Source: Pelagibaculum spongiae (lineage in GTDB: Bacteria; Pseudomonadota; Gammaproteobacteria; Enterobacterales; Pelagibaculaceae). Taken from it: 64,000 nucleotides of DNA. The stretch spans positions 62,001 to 126,000 of the forward strand of contig NZ_QDDL01000004.1 of assembly GCF_003097315.1 (NCBI RefSeq), given 5' to 3'. The position numbers were made by a program, and so were the translations under genes. Below the pieces are notes generated by a model, which saw nothing but the letters and a program-made list of their open reading frames with translations, had not been told where the DNA came from and searched no databases. Position 1 is the first letter of the stretch, and the number at the start of each line of letters is the position of its first letter. This document shows positions 37,578 to 45,620 of this stretch, piece after piece.

Positions 37578-38068
37578 TGCATTTGAATCCACAATGGTTA
37601 CCTGAGTTAATTCTTATGGAGGACTTTGCCGGGGATTGGGGTAGTTTCTTTGCTGCGGTTTATGAAGTTTTTCGTCAGGATTTTGAGCAAGACAAGCCAG
37701 TTTTCAGAGGTAAGCGTTTGGGGCTTAAGCGGCACCCGGAATATGACGGAAAATCTGCCACTTTTTGGCATATGATCTCTGAAGGAACGGTTGAAGATGA
37801 CCGCGTGCCGGATATTCGACGCTGTGAAAGAATTGGTTGGCCTAGACCGATTATTGAAAACAGCGAAGATGCAGTGTTAAAAGTTTGGGCGGAACCTCGA
37901 GGCAAAAACCAGAGGATACATCTATGGCTCGAGTCAGAAGGTTATCTGGTGGTGTTGGATGACCGTGGGGAGTATATCTTGCCCTGGACAGCATTCTACA
38001 TTGAGCGTGAGCACCAGCGTACGAAGTACACAAAAAGATGGAATCGATATAAAAACAATGGGGTTTGA
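37577..38068 (+). CDS. Unknown protein coupled to DUF3800; possible small nuclease-type toxin
   Basis: A 163-aa protein whose ATG overlaps the DUF3800 stop (TAATG). I do not recognise it with confidence. Notable features are FWHMISEG, RRCERIGWPRPIIEN, KVWAEPRGKNQRIHLWL, then EGYLVVLDDRGEYILPWTAFYIE and a basic end (RTKYTKRWNRYKNN). The order of a histidine, RxP...W-R-IIE, and a late hydrophobic strand with T-A-[FY] resembles the small BECR-fold nucleases (PBECR-like) seen in phage and toxin systems. That is a pattern impression only. Linkage to DUF3800 and a type I restriction operon suggests a defence or toxin function. Confidence 0.6.
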   Translation: MHLNPQWLPELILMEDFAGDWGSFFAAVYEVFRQDFEQDKPVFRGKRLGLKRHPEYDGKSATFWHMISEGTVEDDRVPDIRRCERIGWPRPIIENSEDAVLKVWAEPRGKNQRIHLWLESEGYLVVLDDRGEYILPWTAFYIEREHQRTKYTKRWNRYKNNGV

Positions 38069-38072
38069 TCTG

Positions 38073-38101
38073 CAGAGGGATAAAGCTGGCCGCGCCCTCT
38101 G
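38073..38101 (+). terminator. Short hairpin after the DUF3800-linked gene
   Basis: CAGAGGG (38073-38079) pairs with CCCTCTG (38095-38101), 5 nt beyond the stop codon. No T-run follows, so termination is uncertain. Confidence 0.35.
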
Positions 38102-38482
38102 ATGAAGACGGAGCCGTAACTCTTTCTACACTGACGCTTGCGCTGGTAGATGAGATGCCTGAATCATAGTGCTCAGTCTTTTAGATTGCAATCCCAAATA
38201 TACCTGATAAAACATCCAGTAGTCTGTTTGTGGCTTACCAATTTCACTGGGAATGCGGGTCGCCCGCCCGCCTGCTTGAATGCGATGGCATTCGGTATCA
38301 ACATAATTGGTGCCTTTGGCGTGGATTTGATCGAATAGGGGTGGCAAGTAATACGAGAGCTCAGCAGGTAGGTGCAATTTTGCAGTAGTACGCAATGAGC
38401 TTGTCAGTAGTTGTGATGAAGGATTGGTATTTTTAAATATGGTTTTGGCAGAAAACTGCTGTTCAGTATCTAACAGGATATA
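38102..38482 (-). pseudogene. Possible gene fragment on the minus strand before darG
   Basis: The minus strand reads without a stop from 38482 down to a TAG at 38126, about 119 codons in DNA that is otherwise noncoding. The translation looks protein-like, with segments PAELSYYLPPLFDQIHAKG and TRIPSEIGKPQTDYWMFYQV, but I cannot name a family. No start codon with a ribosome-binding site fits, so it would be a 5'-truncated remnant. It is not a DarT remnant by any motif I can see. Confidence 0.3.
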
Positions 38483-38485
38483 GTG

Positions 38486-39520
38486 ATGACGATTAACTCT
38501 GTAATGGGTAATTTGCTGCAACAGCACGATGCTGATGCAATCGTCAATACTGTGAATTGTGTCGGTGTGATGGGTAAAGGCATTGCGCTGCAGTTTAAGA
38601 AAAAATGGCCTGATAATTTTAAAGCTTATGCCAGAGCGTGCAAGGATGAGCAGGTTCACTTGGGGAAAATGTTTGTTTTTGATCTGGGTGGGCTGGCAAC
38701 GCCGCGCTATATTATTAATTTTCCAACTAAAGGCCATTGGCGCAGTGCATCGCAACTGGCTGATATAGAAAGCGGCCTGGCAGATCTGGTTGAACAAATT
38801 CAAAAAATTGGCATTCGCTCAATTGCTATTCCACCGCTTGGATGTGGTAATGGCGGACTGGATTGGCAGGTGGTCAAGCCATTAATCATCAAATATTTCT
38901 CTGCGATTGATGCCGTTGAAGTTCGCGTGTTTGAACCAAATGATTCGATTAAAGCCAGTGACATGGAAGTGGGTAGCCGCAAGCCTAAAATGACACCGGG
39001 CCGTGCTGCGATTTTGTCATTATTGGAAATATATAAAAGCCAGAATTACGGTTTGTCGAAAATTGAAGTACAGAAACTGGCTTATTTTCTTCAGGTTTCT
39101 GGACAGAATTTAAAATTAAATTTTGTTAAACACCAGTATGGCCCTTATGCAGATGCGCTGCGACACGCTTTGGAACGAATGGATGGGCATTACATTCAAG
39201 GTGTTGGCGATGGGGTGGTTGCGGCAGAAATTACGCCAACCGAAAGCGCATTAAATGACGCGAAACAATTTTTGAAACAAGCCGACTCAGCCATAACAAG
39301 CCATGTTCAACGGGTTGCTGATTTAATAGAAGGTTATCAATCACCTTATGGTGTTGAGTTGTTGGCAACGGTGCATTGGGTCGCAGCTTATGAAGGTGCA
39401 ACATCACCAGAGCAGGCCTTCGCTTTGATCCAGCAGTGGAATGCGCGTAAAAAGCAATTAATGACTTGCCAGCATGTTGAATCTGCCTGGATGCAATTAA
39501 AACAGCTTAACTGGATTTGA
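38486..39520 (+). CDS. darG: DarG-type DNA ADP-ribosyl glycohydrolase (macrodomain antitoxin)
   Basis: A 344-aa DarG. The N-terminal macrodomain has MGNLLQQHDADAIVNTVNCV (adenine/ribose loop), GVMGKGIALQFKKKWPDNF, YIINFPTKGHWR (the lysine of this motif, about K82, is the position reported as catalytic in DarG) and IPPLGCGNGGLDW. The C-terminal half (MTPGRAAILSLLEIY, LSKIEVQKLAYFLQVSG, YGPYADALRHALERMDGHY) is the DarT-interacting part found in full-length DarG. DarG removes ADP-ribose from thymidines that DarT modifies. No DarT-like gene precedes it. AGGA lies seven bases before the ATG at 38486; a GTG three bases earlier is less suitable. Confidence 0.92.
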   Translation: MTINSVMGNLLQQHDADAIVNTVNCVGVMGKGIALQFKKKWPDNFKAYARACKDEQVHLGKMFVFDLGGLATPRYIINFPTKGHWRSASQLADIESGLADLVEQIQKIGIRSIAIPPLGCGNGGLDWQVVKPLIIKYFSAIDAVEVRVFEPNDSIKASDMEVGSRKPKMTPGRAAILSLLEIYKSQNYGLSKIEVQKLAYFLQVSGQNLKLNFVKHQYGPYADALRHALERMDGHYIQGVGDGVVAAEITPTESALNDAKQFLKQADSAITSHVQRVADLIEGYQSPYGVELLATVHWVAAYEGATSPEQAFALIQQWNARKKQLMTCQHVESAWMQLKQLNWI

Positions 39521-39542
39521 TGTTTAGGAATGAATTTAATAA

Positions 39543-39576
39543 AAAAGCCGCATTAATTTAAATTAATGCGGCTTTT
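39543..39576. terminator. Bidirectional terminator between darG and ilvD
   Basis: AAAAGCCGCATTAATTT and AAATTAATGCGGCTTTT form a perfect stem with A-run on one side and T-run on the other, so it can stop transcription from both convergent genes. Confidence 0.9.
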
Positions 39577-39577
39577 A

Positions 39578-39664
39578 TGTAGGTTTGATGAGTTCCAACG
39601 AAATCAGACATCTGGCAATCAATTAACAAGTGTCTGATTACGCCTTCGGCTAATCAAACCTACA
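39578..39664. repeat. Palindromic GTAGGTTTGAT repeat between darG and ilvD
   Basis: Bounded by GTAGGTTTGATGAG and TAATCAAACCTAC. Inside, AATCAGACA (39602-39610) pairs with TGTCTGATT, so the element is a nested palindrome of about 86 nt. It shares its ends and the GTGTCTGATT core with the element at 11333-11428 in the hyp operon. Confidence 0.8.
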
Positions 39665-39699
39665 GCGTTTAATTTATTAAACCTTTTATATCGGGATAA

Positions 39700-41544
39700 T
39701 CAATCCAGCATATCCAGGTTTCTCACTGCGCCTTTATCAGCACTGGTTGCCAGTAATGCATAGGCTTTTAATGCAGCAGATACTTTACGTGGGCGAACTT
39801 CTGCTGGTTTCCAGCCGTCTTTTCCTTTGGCGTCTTCTGCGGCTCGACGTTCTGCTAATTCTTCAGCAGTTAATTTAACGTCGATGCTGCGGTTTGGAAT
39901 ATCTATTTTAATGATATCGCCATTTTTGATTAAACCAATTGCACCGCCAGCGGCTGCTTCAGGTGAAACGTGGCCGATAGATAATCCGGAAGTGCCGCCA
40001 GAGAAACGACCATCAGTTAATAATGCGCAAGCCTTGCCAAGGCCTTTGGATTTAATGTAGCTGGTGGGGTAGAGCATTTCTTGCATGCCCGGGCCGCCTT
40101 TCGGGCCTTCGTAGCGAATAATCACCACTTCGCCTTCAGAAACCTGGTCTGCCAGAATACCGGCGACTGCGCCGTCTTGGCTTTCGAAAATGCGCGCAGG
40201 GCCTTCAAATACCAGAATTGATTCATCAACACCGGCGGTTTTAACTACGCAGCCTTTTTCGGCGATATTACCAACTAGAACTGCTAAGCCACCTTCTTTA
40301 GAAAAGGCATGCTGGTAATCACGAATACAACCGGCTGCGCGGTCTAGATCGAGTGATGGCCAGCGGCAATCTTGACTAAATGCGGTTTGAGTTGGAATGC
40401 CTGCCGGGCCAGCTGCAAAGAAATGATGCACTGCTTTGTCAGTGGTTTGTTTGACATCCCACTTAGCCAAAGCTTCGGCCATGGTGCTGCTATGAACGGT
40501 AGGCAATTGGTTGTGTATTAAACCGGCGCGGTCGAGTTCGCCCAAAATCGCCATAATACCGCCAGCGCGGTGAACATCTTCAACATGATATTCTGGCGTG
40601 TTAGGTGCCACTTTACATAATTGAGGCACGGTGCGACTTAAGCGGTCAATATCGTCCATGTCGAAATCAACTTCGCCTTCTTGCGCCATTGCCAATAAAT
40701 GCAAGATGGTATTAGTAGAACCGCCCATGGCGATATCCATGGTCATGGCATTTTCAAAGGCTTTAAAGTTAGCGATTGAGCGAGGCAATACGGATTCGTC
40801 ATCTTGCTCGTAATAAAGTCGAGCATTTTTAACCGTCAGTCTTCCTGCTTCGAGAAATAATTCTTTACGGTCTGCATGGGTTGCCAGCATGGTGCCATTG
40901 CCAGGCAATGACAGGCCAAGTACTTCGGTCAAGCAGTTCATTGAGTTAGCGGTGAACATGCCAGAACAAGAACCACAAGTAGGGCAGGCGCTACGCTCGA
41001 CGGCGTCGACTTCTTCATCGGTGGCATCGTCGGTGGCGGCCATTACCATCGCATCGACTAAATCCAGCTTATGCGGAGATAGCGATGTTTTACCGGCTTC
41101 CATTGGGCCGCCAGAAACAAAAGTGACCGGAATGTTTAATCGCAGTGCTGCCATTAACATGCCGGGGGTAATTTTGTCGCAGTTGGAGATGCAGACCATT
41201 GCATCGGCACAATGGGCATTGACCATATATTCAACAGAGTCGGCGATGATCTCACGGCTCGGCAGTGAATAAAGCATGCCGTCGTGACCCATTGCGATAC
41301 CATCATCAACTGCGATGGTATTAAATTCTTTTGCTACTCCACCTGCAGCTTCAATTTCTCTTGCTACCAGTTGGCCCATGTCTTTTAAATGCACATGGCC
41401 GGGTACGAACTGGGTAAAGGAATTGACTACCGCAATAATAGGCTTATGAAAATCATCATCTTTCATGCCAGTAGCACGCCAAAGTGCGCGTGCGCCAGCC
41501 ATATTTCTTCCGGCGGTTGATGTCCGGGAGCGGTATTCAGGCAT
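39700..41544 (-). CDS. ilvD: Dihydroxy-acid dehydratase IlvD
   Basis: A 614-aa iron-sulfur dehydratase that turns 2,3-dihydroxy-isovalerate or -methylvalerate into the 2-oxo acid, the third common step of valine and isoleucine synthesis. Motifs are [17 protein letters not shown], the cluster cysteines in [12 protein letters not shown] and [25 protein letters not shown], and [19 protein letters not shown] with the catalytic serine. AGAGG precedes the ATG. The length is that of the long IlvD group. It stands alone without other ilv genes. Confidence 0.97.
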   Translation of the reverse strand: MPEYRSRTSTAGRNMAGARALWRATGMKDDDFHKPIIAVVNSFTQFVPGHVHLKDMGQLVAREIEAAGGVAKEFNTIAVDDGIAMGHDGMLYSLPSREIIADSVEYMVNAHCADAMVCISNCDKITPGMLMAALRLNIPVTFVSGGPMEAGKTSLSPHKLDLVDAMVMAATDDATDEEVDAVERSACPTCGSCSGMFTANSMNCLTEVLGLSLPGNGTMLATHADRKELFLEAGRLTVKNARLYYEQDDESVLPRSIANFKAFENAMTMDIAMGGSTNTILHLLAMAQEGEVDFDMDDIDRLSRTVPQLCKVAPNTPEYHVEDVHRAGGIMAILGELDRAGLIHNQLPTVHSSTMAEALAKWDVKQTTDKAVHHFFAAGPAGIPTQTAFSQDCRWPSLDLDRAAGCIRDYQHAFSKEGGLAVLVGNIAEKGCVVKTAGVDESILVFEGPARIFESQDGAVAGILADQVSEGEVVIIRYEGPKGGPGMQEMLYPTSYIKSKGLGKACALLTDGRFSGGTSGLSIGHVSPEAAAGGAIGLIKNGDIIKIDIPNRSIDVKLTAEELAERRAAEDAKGKDGWKPAEVRPRKVSAALKAYALLATSADKGAVRNLDMLD

Positions 41545-41886
41545 GGTGAACCTCTTGTTTATTATCCTGAGTTTTTCCGCAGCTTAACAGATGTCTGTTA
41601 TTGCAGCGAGTAGGGCGGTGAGTCGATGGCCAAAGGCCTACTGCCAGCAGGGAGAACCGATCATTAGTGATGCCTTAATTAACTATTAAGTGAATAACTA
41701 TTGATTATGATCAGATAAATATTCTTGATTGATATGATGAAAAAGTGACAAGCTAAGGCGTGAAGAATGAAAACGATGTGATCTCAGTCAAAATTGCTTA
41801 TGCTGGGATGGCTCTTGCCGAGACGTAGATAGGCTGTGGCCTGCTTTCGGCACATAACATTATTAATAAACAAACAGGGGCTTAGA
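41545..41886. other. Divergent promoter region between ilvD and the ABC importer
   Basis: About 340 nt. It should hold promoters for both directions. I see no leader peptide, attenuator or clear operator. Confidence 0.5.
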
Positions 41887-43458
41887 ATGATTAAAACAGG
41901 AAAATCACTGCTGACTGCGGCAGCTTTAACTGTAGGACTGGCGATAGGTGGTGTTGCTTCAGTTCAAGCTGAAACCCTAAGAGTCGCTTATGATTCAGAT
42001 CCAGTCACTATGGATATTCATGAGCAGTTATCTGGCGGTATGCTGCAATTCTCCCATATGGTATTCGACCCATTGGTTCGTTGGGGACGTGATCTGCAGA
42101 TCAAGCCAAGACTGGCTGATAAGTGGGAACGGATTGACGATACAACGGTACGTTTTCATTTACGCGAAGGTGTAAAATTTCATTCAGGTAATGAAATGAC
42201 TGCACTAGATGTTAAGTGGACTTTTAATCGTCTGAAAAACAGCCCCGATTTTAAAGCGGTTTTTGCACCTTTCTCTGGTGTTTCAGTGGTGAATAAGTAC
42301 ACCATTGATTTAAAAACCGATAAGCCATTCCCACTGGTATTAAATGCCGCGACTTATATCTTCCCAATGGATAGCAAGTTTTATACCGGTTTTGCTGAAA
42401 ATGGTACTGCAAAAGATGCCTTGGTAAAACATGGTAATTCTTTTGCTTCTCGAACAGCTTCTGGTACCGGTCCATTTATTGTGACTTCACGTCAACAGGG
42501 GGTAAAAGTTGAATTTGAACGCTTTACCAATTACTGGGATAAAAAATCGCCAGGTAATGTCGATAAAATCGTATTAACCCCAATCAAAGAAGCGCCTACT
42601 AGAGTGGCTGCTTTATTGTCGGGTGATGTCGATTTTATTGCACCGGTACCACCGACTGATTTAAAGCGAATTAAAAAGAATTCCAAAACCAATTTAGTGA
42701 CGCTGCCTGGTACGCGTATCATTACCTTCCAGATGAACCAAGAGCGACGTAAAGAGTTACAAAATTCTAAAGTACGTCAAGCGATTGTTCATGCAATCAA
42801 CAATAAGGGTATTGTTAAGAAAATTATGCGGGGCTTTGCTACCGCTGCTGGTCAAAATAGCCCGGAAGGTTACACCGGTTACAACGCTGAACTTAAGCCG
42901 CGCTATGATTTGAGAAAAGCTAAAAAGTTAATGAAAGAAGCCGGTTACGCGAAGGGCTTTACATTAACTATGATGGCGCCAAACAACCGCTATGTGAATG
43001 ATGAGAAAATCGCACAGGCAGTGGCTTCAATGCTTTCTAAAATCAACATCAAAATCGATTTGAAAACCATGCCGAAAGCTCAGTACTGGCCAGAGTTTGA
43101 TAAACGCTCTGCTGATTTGATGATGATTGGTTGGCATTCAGATACCGAAGATACCGGTAACTTCTTTGAATTTTTGTTGATGTGTCCAGATGCAGAAACT
43201 GGTTTTGGCCAATACAACAGCGGTAACTACTGCAACAAGAATGTAGATAAGTTGACCCTTGCAGTGCAGCAGGAAACTGACACAGCCAAGCGAGCAGAAA
43301 TGCTCAAGCAAATGGAACAAACTGCTTACGATGAAGCCGCTTTTGCACCATTACATTGGCAAAATCTAGCATGGGCAGCGCGTAAAGGTGTCAATATTTC
43401 ACCGATTGTTAACGTCATGAACTTCCCCTACCTAGGCGACTTGGTGATTAAAAAGTAG
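41887..43458 (+). CDS. Peptide-type ABC transporter substrate-binding protein
   Basis: A 523-aa periplasmic binding protein of the SBP_bac_5 family (dipeptide, oligopeptide or nickel uptake). The signal peptide is clear (KSLLTAAALTVGLAIGG, cleavage after VQA). Family features are LRVAYDSDPVTMDIHEQ, LADKWERIDDTTVRFHLREGVKFHSG and the lysine/tyrosine-rich C-lobe. The ATG at 41887 has AGGGG upstream. It heads the five-gene importer and is separated from the permease genes by 198 nt containing a strong hairpin, an arrangement that usually raises binding-protein level over the rest. Whether it binds peptides or another ligand cannot be told. Confidence 0.92.
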   Translation: MIKTGKSLLTAAALTVGLAIGGVASVQAETLRVAYDSDPVTMDIHEQLSGGMLQFSHMVFDPLVRWGRDLQIKPRLADKWERIDDTTVRFHLREGVKFHSGNEMTALDVKWTFNRLKNSPDFKAVFAPFSGVSVVNKYTIDLKTDKPFPLVLNAATYIFPMDSKFYTGFAENGTAKDALVKHGNSFASRTASGTGPFIVTSRQQGVKVEFERFTNYWDKKSPGNVDKIVLTPIKEAPTRVAALLSGDVDFIAPVPPTDLKRIKKNSKTNLVTLPGTRIITFQMNQERRKELQNSKVRQAIVHAINNKGIVKKIMRGFATAAGQNSPEGYTGYNAELKPRYDLRKAKKLMKEAGYAKGFTLTMMAPNNRYVNDEKIAQAVASMLSKINIKIDLKTMPKAQYWPEFDKRSADLMMIGWHSDTEDTGNFFEFLLMCPDAETGFGQYNSGNYCNKNVDKLTLAVQQETDTAKRAEMLKQMEQTAYDEAAFAPLHWQNLAWAARKGVNISPIVNVMNFPYLGDLVIKK

Positions 43459-43588
43459 TTAATGTATTAACTGCTTATTAGTAACCCATATCTCAATGGA
43501 TAATTGGCCCTGACCTCTATGTTACCGCTGTTATTGGTTGGTATAGAGCAAGGGCTAATTATCTGGCGAGACAGATAGATTGATAGAA

Positions 43589-43618
43589 CCGCAACCTGAG
43601 TCTTCACTCAGGTTGCGG
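43589..43618 (+). terminator. Intercistronic hairpin in the ABC importer operon
   Basis: CCGCAACCTGAG and CTCAGGTTGCGG form a perfect 12-bp stem with a six-base loop, followed by TGATTTTAG. A second imperfect pair (GGATAATTGGCCCT near 43498 and AGGGCTAATTATC near 43552) lies upstream. It likely acts as a partial terminator or 3' stabiliser of the binding-protein mRNA. Confidence 0.7.
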
Positions 43619-43656
43619 TGATTTTAGACTCAAGCGACTCAAAAACAGGCGGTCTT

Positions 43657-44634
43657 ATGTTTGCTTTCCTGATCAGACGAGTGATTCAGGCGATGGTGGT
43701 GATGTTCGTCATCAGCATTATCAGCTTTTCGATACAGGACAATCTGGGTGACCCGTTACGTGAAATGGTCGGTCAGTCAGTTTCTGAAGCACAACGACAA
43801 ACGCTTCGCGATCAACTCGGCCTCAACGATCCCTTCCTAGTTCAATATGTTCGGTTTGCTAAAAAAGCAGTCACCGGTGATCTAGGCACTTCATATTTTT
43901 TTAAAGAGCCAGCGGTTGATGTCATTTTGCAAAAAATGCCGGCAACGCTAGAGCTAGTATTTGTATCCAGTTTAATGATTTTGTTTTTATCGGTGCCGAT
44001 GGGCGTTTATTCTGCGATCAAGCCCAAAAGTTGGGGCTCAAAAGCGATTATGGGCTGGAGTACGATCGGCATCTCTATACCGGTTTTTTTAACCGCGATT
44101 ATGTGTATTTATCTTTTTTCAGTTGAATTAGGTTGGCTGCCATCATTCGGTCGAGGTGAAACTAGTCCGTTTTTAGGATTGTGGGACAGTGGTTTAACCA
44201 CCAAAGATGGCTGGTTGCATATTATATTGCCGGCGGTTTCTTTGGCGTCGATTATGCTGCCATTGTTTATTCGATTAATTCGCTCAGAAATGATGGAAGT
44301 TCTGCAGATGGATTATATTAAATTCGCTTGGGCCAAAGGCTTAATGCGCAAAAGAATTTGGTTTTTACATGCGCTAAAAAACACCATGCTGCCGGTAATT
44401 ACCGTGGGCGGTGTGCAAATTGGCACCATGGTCGCTTACACCATTTTAACCGAAACAGTTTTCCAGTGGCCGGGTATGGGCTTTATGTTTTTAGAAGCAG
44501 TCAATCGAGTGGATACGCCATTGATTGTTGCTTATTTGATTGTGGTTGGTTTGGTTTTTGTGGTGGTTAATACATTGGTTGATTTGCTTTATACACTAGT
44601 GAACCCAACGGTTAAGCTGGCGGGAGCAAAATGA
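43657..44634 (+). CDS. ABC transporter permease (DppB-like)
   Basis: A 325-aa inner-membrane permease with six predicted segments, beginning FAFLIRRVIQAMVVMFVISIISF. It includes the DppB signature region GLNDPFLVQYVRF after the first segment and the EAA-loop RSEMMEVLQMDYIKFAWAKG that docks on the ATPases. AGGCGG precedes the ATG at 43657. Its stop overlaps the next permease start by four bases. It forms a heterodimeric channel with the DppC-like protein. Confidence 0.94.
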   Translation: MFAFLIRRVIQAMVVMFVISIISFSIQDNLGDPLREMVGQSVSEAQRQTLRDQLGLNDPFLVQYVRFAKKAVTGDLGTSYFFKEPAVDVILQKMPATLELVFVSSLMILFLSVPMGVYSAIKPKSWGSKAIMGWSTIGISIPVFLTAIMCIYLFSVELGWLPSFGRGETSPFLGLWDSGLTTKDGWLHIILPAVSLASIMLPLFIRLIRSEMMEVLQMDYIKFAWAKGLMRKRIWFLHALKNTMLPVITVGGVQIGTMVAYTILTETVFQWPGMGFMFLEAVNRVDTPLIVAYLIVVGLVFVVVNTLVDLLYTLVNPTVKLAGAK

Positions 44635-45563
44635 TGAGCCAAGCTAAATCATTAATAAAACGCTGGGCAGGTTCAGAATTTTACTGGCAGTTCAAAAAAG
44701 ATAAGGTCGCAGTTTTTTCATCGGTTATTTTGCTACTGATGGTCACCTTGGCAATTTGCGCCCCTATCTTCGCTTCACAGAATCCTTATGACCAAACTGT
44801 TTTAGATATCATGGATTCTGAGATTCCGCCGGTTTGGCAGGAAGAAGGTGATGAACGCTTTGTTTTGGGCACCGATGACCAAGGGCGAGATCTATTCAGT
44901 ACCATTTTATATGGCACGCGAATTTCTTTGTTGATTGGTGTTTGTGCGGTGCTGTTGCAAGCCTTTTTAGGCATCACAATTGGTTTGGCTGCAGGGTATT
45001 TCGGAGGTAGGTTAGATAGCTTTTTAATGCGAGTGGCCGATATTCAGCTCAGTTTTTCTACCATGATGGTAGCGATTATTTTCCTGGCAATATTCCAGGC
45101 CGCCTTTGGAACGGAGCTCTACCAGCAATTAGCATTGTTTATGCTGATTGTAGTAATTGGCGTTGCAGAATGGCCACAATATGCGCGAACCGTTAGAGCA
45201 TCGGTATTGGCTGAAAAACAAAAAGAATATGTCGATGCAGCTCGAGTGATGGGCTTTGGCCATGTCAGAATTATGCTACGGCATATTCTGCCAAATACCT
45301 TATCGCCGATTTTGGTTATTTCTACTGTTCAGGTAGCCAATGCGATTATCTCTGAAGCTGCTTTGTCGTTCCTTGGCCTTGGAATGCCGGTGACTCAACC
45401 GTCGCTGGGTGCTTTGATTAGTGCGGGTTTTGAGTATTTCTTTTCTGGTAGCTGGTGGATTACTGCTATCCCGGGGTTGGTTTTGATTATATTGGTGCTG
45501 GTCATTAATTTGCTGGGTGACTTTATGCGTGATGTTTTAAATCCAAAGTTATATAAGGATTAA
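44631..45563 (+). CDS. ABC transporter permease (DppC-like)
   Basis: A 310-aa permease with the DppC/OppC N-terminal segment (FKKDKVAVFSSVILLLMVT), LGTDDQGRDLFSTILYGTRISL, the typical DppC signature, and an EAA-loop ending ARVMGFGHVRIMLRHILPN. ATGA overlap with the upstream permease implies coupling; a second ATG follows immediately. The C-terminus DVLNPKLYKD is echoed by a small duplicated stretch just downstream. Confidence 0.94.
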   Translation: MMSQAKSLIKRWAGSEFYWQFKKDKVAVFSSVILLLMVTLAICAPIFASQNPYDQTVLDIMDSEIPPVWQEEGDERFVLGTDDQGRDLFSTILYGTRISLLIGVCAVLLQAFLGITIGLAAGYFGGRLDSFLMRVADIQLSFSTMMVAIIFLAIFQAAFGTELYQQLALFMLIVVIGVAEWPQYARTVRASVLAEKQKEYVDAARVMGFGHVRIMLRHILPNTLSPILVISTVQVANAIISEAALSFLGLGMPVTQPSLGALISAGFEYFFSGSWWITAIPGLVLIILVLVINLLGDFMRDVLNPKLYKD

Positions 45564-45620
45564 TTCATGTCATTATTTAAAGTTATTCTAACTCCCAAGC
45601 TGGATAAGGATTAAGTCATG
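45543..45620 (+). repeat. 51-nt-offset tandem duplication of gene end and ribosome-binding site
   Basis: The segment 45543-45569 (CCAAAGTTATATAAGGATTA and seven more bases to ATG) recurs at 45594-45620 (CCCAAGCTGGATAAGGATTA and on to ATG) with few differences. The first copy ends the DppC-like gene; its ATG opens a 15-codon frame, MSLFKVILTPKLDKD, whose end mirrors the permease C-terminus NPKLYKD. The second copy supplies the ribosome-binding site of the next gene. Confidence 0.75.

Noticed and set aside
38483-38803. Extension of the minus-strand frame into darG
   Set aside because: This part is simply the antisense of the DarG macrodomain, whose motifs are certain; only the noncoding part up to 38482 is noted as a possible remnant.
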